From positions 8,742,001-8,806,000 of the forward strand of contig OX387203.1 in NCBI GenBank assembly GCA_947561715.1: a stretch of 64,000 nucleotides of DNA. Direction: 5' to 3'. Shown piece by piece: positions 59,401-64,000 of this stretch. The translations under genes were made by a program, and so were the position numbers. Under the pieces are notes generated by a model. It was not told the DNA's origin, did no database searches, and saw only the letters and a list, made by a program, of their open reading frames with translations. The stretch comes from Ascidia mentula (taxonomy: Eukaryota; Chordata; Ascidiacea; Phlebobranchia; Ascidiidae). How positions within the stretch are numbered: the first letter of the stretch is position 1; every line of letters begins with the position of its first letter.

Positions 59401-60883
59401 ACAAGTTTAGTCAAACATGAAACACAATAGGGTATGAAACTTGTCGGACTGAGAAATACACACACACACAAACGTTTTATCAACATGTGACAGCAATTTA
59501 CGAATATTTTATGCCACGTCAAATGCAAGAAACTGTGTATATTGTAGGTAAATACTGCTATCGCTGTTTTGAAGGAATCTGAAAATGTGCTTCAAAATTT
59601 TCAAGAAAAGGTAAGAAAAATTTGTACATGAAAAGCCAAAGGCCTGCTGCATTTTTTTCTTTTCGCTTACATAGGTCAAAAATAAAGGCATACTTGAGAA
59701 AAACGTCCTGAGTATAAAAAACAAACGATGGACGATTTTGTTGTTGATCATCTGAGCAAACTTCCAGCAACGTGGCAGGATCATTTCAAACGAAAACTTG
59801 ATTCTGCAATGGACAACATCGCTAAACACTACTTGGACCAGTTTTTAACCTCCAGTGATCAAAATGTCGTTCAATATAAACTGAAAGAATACGTGGGGCA
59901 TTACATTCCTGTTTTCTTTTCTGCAGGAATATAAGCACTTACATGCATTTTTCACAGACAAAGAATCGTGTTGAATTGGAAAAGGCAATGCAAAGCATTC
60001 ATTCTTTGGGCAAGCAAAATATTGGTGATACAACATCGGTAAGTAAACACAAAATAAATCATTTCTGTTTATTTGCCAAACAGATTATTGCAGTATAATT
60101 TTTAAGATGATTCGAGTTAAAGCCTTGTTTTCCATTTCCGAAAAAAGTTTAAATGAATGGGGAAGTTCGCCAAATACCGAGAAAATACTATCTCTTTGTC
60201 CAACCGAAACAGTTAAAAAGTGGATAGAAACACAGCAAAAATACAATGAATTGTACTTGGTGAGAATTGGCTACTGGGTAAATTATTTGCAATATAATAA
60301 TTGTACGCTTATCTATTTATGCCAGAATTTTCAACGAAAAAGATCATCAGCTTTCTTACAACTCCTTTTGAAAAAATGGAATGAAGAAATGCAATGGGTG
60401 GGAAATATTTTCGCATTTACTTGTCCACTCCTTGTAAATTCCACAACAATACTTTTTGTTGTCCAAACTTTTGTAAATGTAATATTATTTAAAACTCCTA
60501 TTCTTTGTTAGATGCTTTCTGGAACAAAAATGACCGGTACCCAGATGGGAATATGTTATGACAAAGTGGAAAACATAGGCAAGGCTTTCGCAGAAAATTT
60601 ACCAGCTGATATTAGGAAGGAAAAACATGCAGCTTTAAAATCGGAATTAAAATCTAATTTAGCAAAATGGGAAAACGTGAATTTGTTTCACCAAACAATC
60701 TATGTCCAAACCCTTAAAGACGTCCACGTTTTCTTCAGGAATGTTAAATTATGGTTGAAATCTTGGTTTGTCGAAGCGGATGTGCAGAAAATGCGCTTCG
60801 CCACAAAACCGGAAGAATGGTTGCTCACGCGAGTAATGGGTTCATGCAAACCTAGATTTACCAATTTAAAAGCTATTGCCTGA
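56479..60883 (+). pseudogene. GB1/RHD3-type (GBP/atlastin-like) GTPase gene, damaged
   Basis: Exons recognised: 56479-56521 (MFRSVQQALPSAPC), 56646-56848, 56999-57133, 57418-57573, 57637-57693, 57784-58010, 58238-58413, about 58470-58536, 58597-58799, 58954-59021, 59080-59299, 59548-59610, 59675-about 59928, 59958-60039, 60107-60259, 60326-60397 and 60512-60883. The G domain is clear: P-loop AGCLRKGKS, FEWRPG, MDTQG, then FLVRDW with GFEGG. This order is that of guanylate-binding proteins and atlastins, large GTPases of membranes or immune defence. The long helical C-terminus lacks an evident transmembrane pair, favouring GBP over atlastin. Lesions: an extra A in an A8 run of the 57784 exon, an in-frame TAA at 58378-58380, and a frame change in the 59675 exon. 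Two lie at homopolymers and could be base errors, so the gene may still be functional. Confidence 0.68.
57203..57242 (-). other. Second, weaker hammerhead-like repeat
   Basis: It lies in an intron of the GTPase gene. On the minus strand, CTGAGGA (fits CUGANGA), a poor stem, then GAAAAACGTCGATC. Flank CCTTCTGGCAC matches the flank of the copy at 17669, so both come from one repeat family. Folding is not convincing here. Confidence 0.25.
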
Positions 60884-62407
60884 AGGTTTAACTGTACATC
60901 TTGACATAAAATATTTTTGACATTGGTAGTTTGACTAATTGATTTGCTAATTGGCATTGAATTGTGTTGCAGCGTTTTGTATAAAAAGGTGTACATAATT
61001 TTGCCGTTTATGATTTGCGACCATTTTGCTTTTAATTCGCTTTACAATTTTTGCGTTGTAGCTGTCATAACATGTGCGTGTATAAAGTAAGCAATAAATA
61101 CAGACCCTTAGCCACAAGTGCTTCAATAAAATTAATATAGCTGGCGCTAACTTTAACATTTCACTCGCCGAGCAAGATATGCTTTTAGGCGTAAAAAAGG
61201 GAACTGAGCCCACTAGAGGCGCTCAAACGCTTTCGCCAGCAAATCGGTCAGAAGGAAGTTGTGGCGACTGTGCCCAGATGTCGTAGGTAAAAATATATAT
61301 TATGTGATCGGCAAGATGCAGTTCATAGGGAAAGATGCTGTTAACTTGGTTAAGATTTAGGTGTTTTTTTTGTGCGTTATTTATGAAATTGGTTTTGTGT
61401 TGCTGCTTTCTATGGGATGTGTGAAATGCATTTCGTACTGGATTATCAACACAAACAGATTTATAAAGGTCTCTCGCTGCTTTTTTTGACTTTTTCATTT
61501 GTTTAACTGTGTCAGGAAGATGAGAATTATCATTTCTGCATTTTTTGTTTACAACATGGAGAATCATATCGTACTTTTATGATCCCTGCAAAGCGCTGAA
61601 ACGCACAAGAACAAAACGGAACAGGAGTTTTCATATTTGGCTGCTATAAAGACTGCTAAACGTAAGTCTCCACCATCTCGGTAGGAATTTAGTTAGTGAA
61701 GAAGGTCTGCGCATTGTCGCGACGTGGAGGATATAACTTGACAAAATGGTTGAGCAACAACAAAAGGTGTTTCGTGCGATAACGCAAACGCCAACAATCG
61801 CAAGCGAATGCCACGGGAACGAACAAAATAGATTTTGTTGAGGTTTCAAGAAATCATATTTGCGTAAATGTTTAATATTTGTCCGACTGAGAAAATTTAT
61901 TCAATCGCGTACCTGCAGTTGACTGGTTGCTGAGTAGTGAATGTGGTACTTTTTACACAAACATCAACATACAAATACACTATGAATTTATTAATATCGC
62001 GACGCAGTACTTTTTACAAAGCGATAGTGTTTCATGCTTGTTTCTTGCTTTTCCAAATCTTTTATGTGCCCGACACCAAGGGAAAAACGTTAGAAGAAAT
62101 TCAAGCGCATTTTATGTAAAGGGTTTTTAACAAAAATGCGACGGACTGAAGCACTTTTTTGCTGTAAAAAATGTTGCCAACAAAACGATTGTTTCACATT
62201 AACTGGTGTACTGTTTATCGTCAGTGATGCCATAATATTGATTGCACGATAATAGATACCAAATAAAATATTGCAGTGTTTTAAGGTATTTGCAGGATAG
62301 CTGCCCTCAACGTAAACAGACAAGAATCGGTAACCTCTATGGAAGGTGATTTCAGTTCGGTTATTCTTTCTATGCTATCCCTTTTTACAATACCTATTGC
62401 AAACAAC
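60884..62407. other. Intergenic between GTPase copy and second flank repeat
   Basis: No supported gene. A 114-codon minus-strand frame (61223-61567) is lysine-rich and continuous but has no recognisable domain or clear start context. It could be a terminal exon of an unrecognised gene, and I leave it unassigned. Confidence 0.4.
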
Positions 62408-64000
62408 TACAGAATGAATATCGTGAACGGTAAAGACAAACAACGTCAAGTTATGCGATGCGATTTTAACGTGAATCAAAACAGGTTAAATTTTTTATTT
62501 TTCGAATTTTTGATCACACCGAGATTCGAATCCAGATTATCTCGGCTACGAATCTAGATGGGTCGGGGCTCCTTAAATGATGTTGCCAATTGCTCATATT
62601 TTTTTTTACCACACCGATGTTTGAACCCAGGATATCCTGGCCACGAATCCCGATCAGGTTTTCTTCTTGGTATATGGGTCGGACACATGGTCAATGCTAC
62701 CAATCACCCGCCCCCAATTGCTCATCGACCATTAACTCATAACTAAAACAGCTCAACAGCGCCCACGTCCGGGTAATAGATTTTGTGTTTTCATTCGCTG
62801 AACGTGTTATGGAGCATCTAAGATGTTCTGCACACGTAAATTTGTACGTGAAGAACGAATTCGAATTCGCTTCGCCCAATCGCTCTACCCTTTTCATGTG
62901 CAAGAGGAGCACTGGCGCACTCAATCGTTCTCGCGTTTAACCTGTTCAAATGAGGTGTATTGAATTCGAATCGCTTTCAAACCACTTCGCTTTTAAACAA
63001 TTGCAACCGGTTTTTAGGTTGTTAACTTTGTCACATTGTATCAAATAAATGATAAACATTGAAAAACAAGAAGTGCTTGAAATGGCTTGTATAGTTGTTT
63101 TTTAGGCCCTATGGCTTGTACAAGTTTTTCTTAGCACTTCCATGTTGGTTTGTTTTCCGCGGGTTGCGCTTAGTTTTGTACCCAAATGGTTGACGGCGAC
63201 TGTGCTGTAATCACCACAAATTGGATGTCTTGCTTGACTGCTCACCTACAAGATCATTGTAGGACCTATTATGTAGAAACAGTGGCCTTGTCTACGGCTC
63301 ACTATTGAAAACATATTGGTTACATAGCTTTAATGCCGATCGTTGACGTGTTGGTGGTATATGATCGTGACCGAGAAAGTCCATCTGCAAAAGGTAAGAC
63401 GTTTAATTTAATTTTGAACGTGGTTTTGTACAGTTGCCCACGTCATGCAGTCAAACGTATCCTTAATTTCGACAGAGCTGGTTTGCACGAAAGGGTTTGG
63501 GGACGGAAAAAGAAATTTCAACTAGTTTTTCATTCCGGCATTTCGGTAGTTATCTGAAAGGGTTTCAAAATATATTGCAAATTTGTTGTGGTTATTGTAT
63601 GTTGTCGTTTTGGTACTTTTGCTACCAATACCGGTTACAGCTGTAGCGGTATATTTCGCGTTTCGTGTTGTTGTTGCAACGTTATGTACATTTTAAGAAG
63701 TGGTGCTGGTATTTAAATATTGAAGAACTTTGCTGGGAAGCATAAACGAGTTGCATGTTTATTATTTACGACATTTTCAGGTTTGACTGGCATTGCACCC
63801 ATGCTAAGTGGAAGCGTTTTTATTTCTTGACGGGTTACAGCGAGTTTAATGAGTTTATTATATTATCCTGGACACGTAGGGCCACTGTGCTCTGTAGATT
63901 AAAGTTGAAAATTTTACATAACGGTAATAGTTAACTAGTAAAAAAAACTCTAGCTTGGGACACCCATCTTTATGTGATATGTCCAAAACTTTTATTTAAA
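62408..64000 (+). repeat. 1.6-kb direct repeat, copy 2 (runs to the window edge)
   Basis: Second copy of 54834-56433, ending at CAAAACTTTTATTTAAA at the window edge. In copy 1 this same point is about 45 bp before the GTPase start codon. A second GTPase gene is therefore predicted immediately outside the window. A tRNA-like repeat lies at 62505-62720 and the MITE-family motif at about 63190-63240. Confidence 0.85.

Noticed and set aside
61223-61567. 114-codon minus-strand frame as a gene
   Set aside because: No recognisable domain, no clear splice or start context; kept only as a note.

Overview
The window looks like a stretch of a Ciona (ascidian tunicate) nuclear chromosome. The reasons are AT-rich intergenic DNA, short GT-AG introns, compact genes, many small inverted-repeat elements, and long thrombospondin-type-1 (TSR) plus calcium-binding EGF (cbEGF) ectodomains. 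This is inferred from gene style alone; nothing was searched against a database.

Layout. 1-15516: two large arrays of an almost invariant 360-bp repeat in opposite orientation (left 1-4820, right 9383-15516) enclose about 4.6 kb. That spacer holds an intron-containing Merlin/IS1595-type DNA transposase (8449-9211), an 880-bp palindromic element, and a MITE that was itself hit by a 5'-truncated LINE with a 20-bp target-site duplication. Diverged remnants of the 360-bp repeat continue to about 16060. 16122-17294: an intact single-exon palmitoyltransferase of the ZDHHC6 type. 17295-19763: repeats, including a hammerhead-like motif, 37-bp tandem repeats and a small MITE.

19764-49924: four tandem, same-strand paralogues, called A, B, C and D here. 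Each has a signal-peptide exon, TSR exons, a mixed TSR/EGF exon and one-exon-per-domain cbEGFs. A (482 codons) and B (about 479) are small and have open frames across my splice model. C and D each carry one enormous exon with a tandem 56-residue TSR array: 34 units in C, 17 in D. Only D ends in a transmembrane helix and a 34-residue cytoplasmic tail. A, B and C stop in the homologous exon just before that helix, so they are predicted to be secreted. C has several frame-breaking lesions, and D lacks one base in its signal-peptide exon.

50040-52300: a large degenerate inverted duplication, followed by a decayed C2H2 zinc-finger relic. 56479-60883: a multi-exon GB1/RHD3-type (guanylate-binding/atlastin-like) GTPase with G-domain motifs but at least three coding lesions. 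Its 1.6-kb 5' flank (54834-56433) is repeated directly at 62408-64000, which suggests that a second copy of the gene begins just past the window edge.

How the genes relate: the TSR/EGF cluster is the main host feature. Its arrangement, with several soluble paralogues followed by one membrane-anchored member carrying a length-variable TSR array, looks like a fast-evolving adhesion or recognition locus. The GTPase flank shows tandem duplication too. No shared pathway between the cluster, the palmitoyltransferase and the GTPase is visible.
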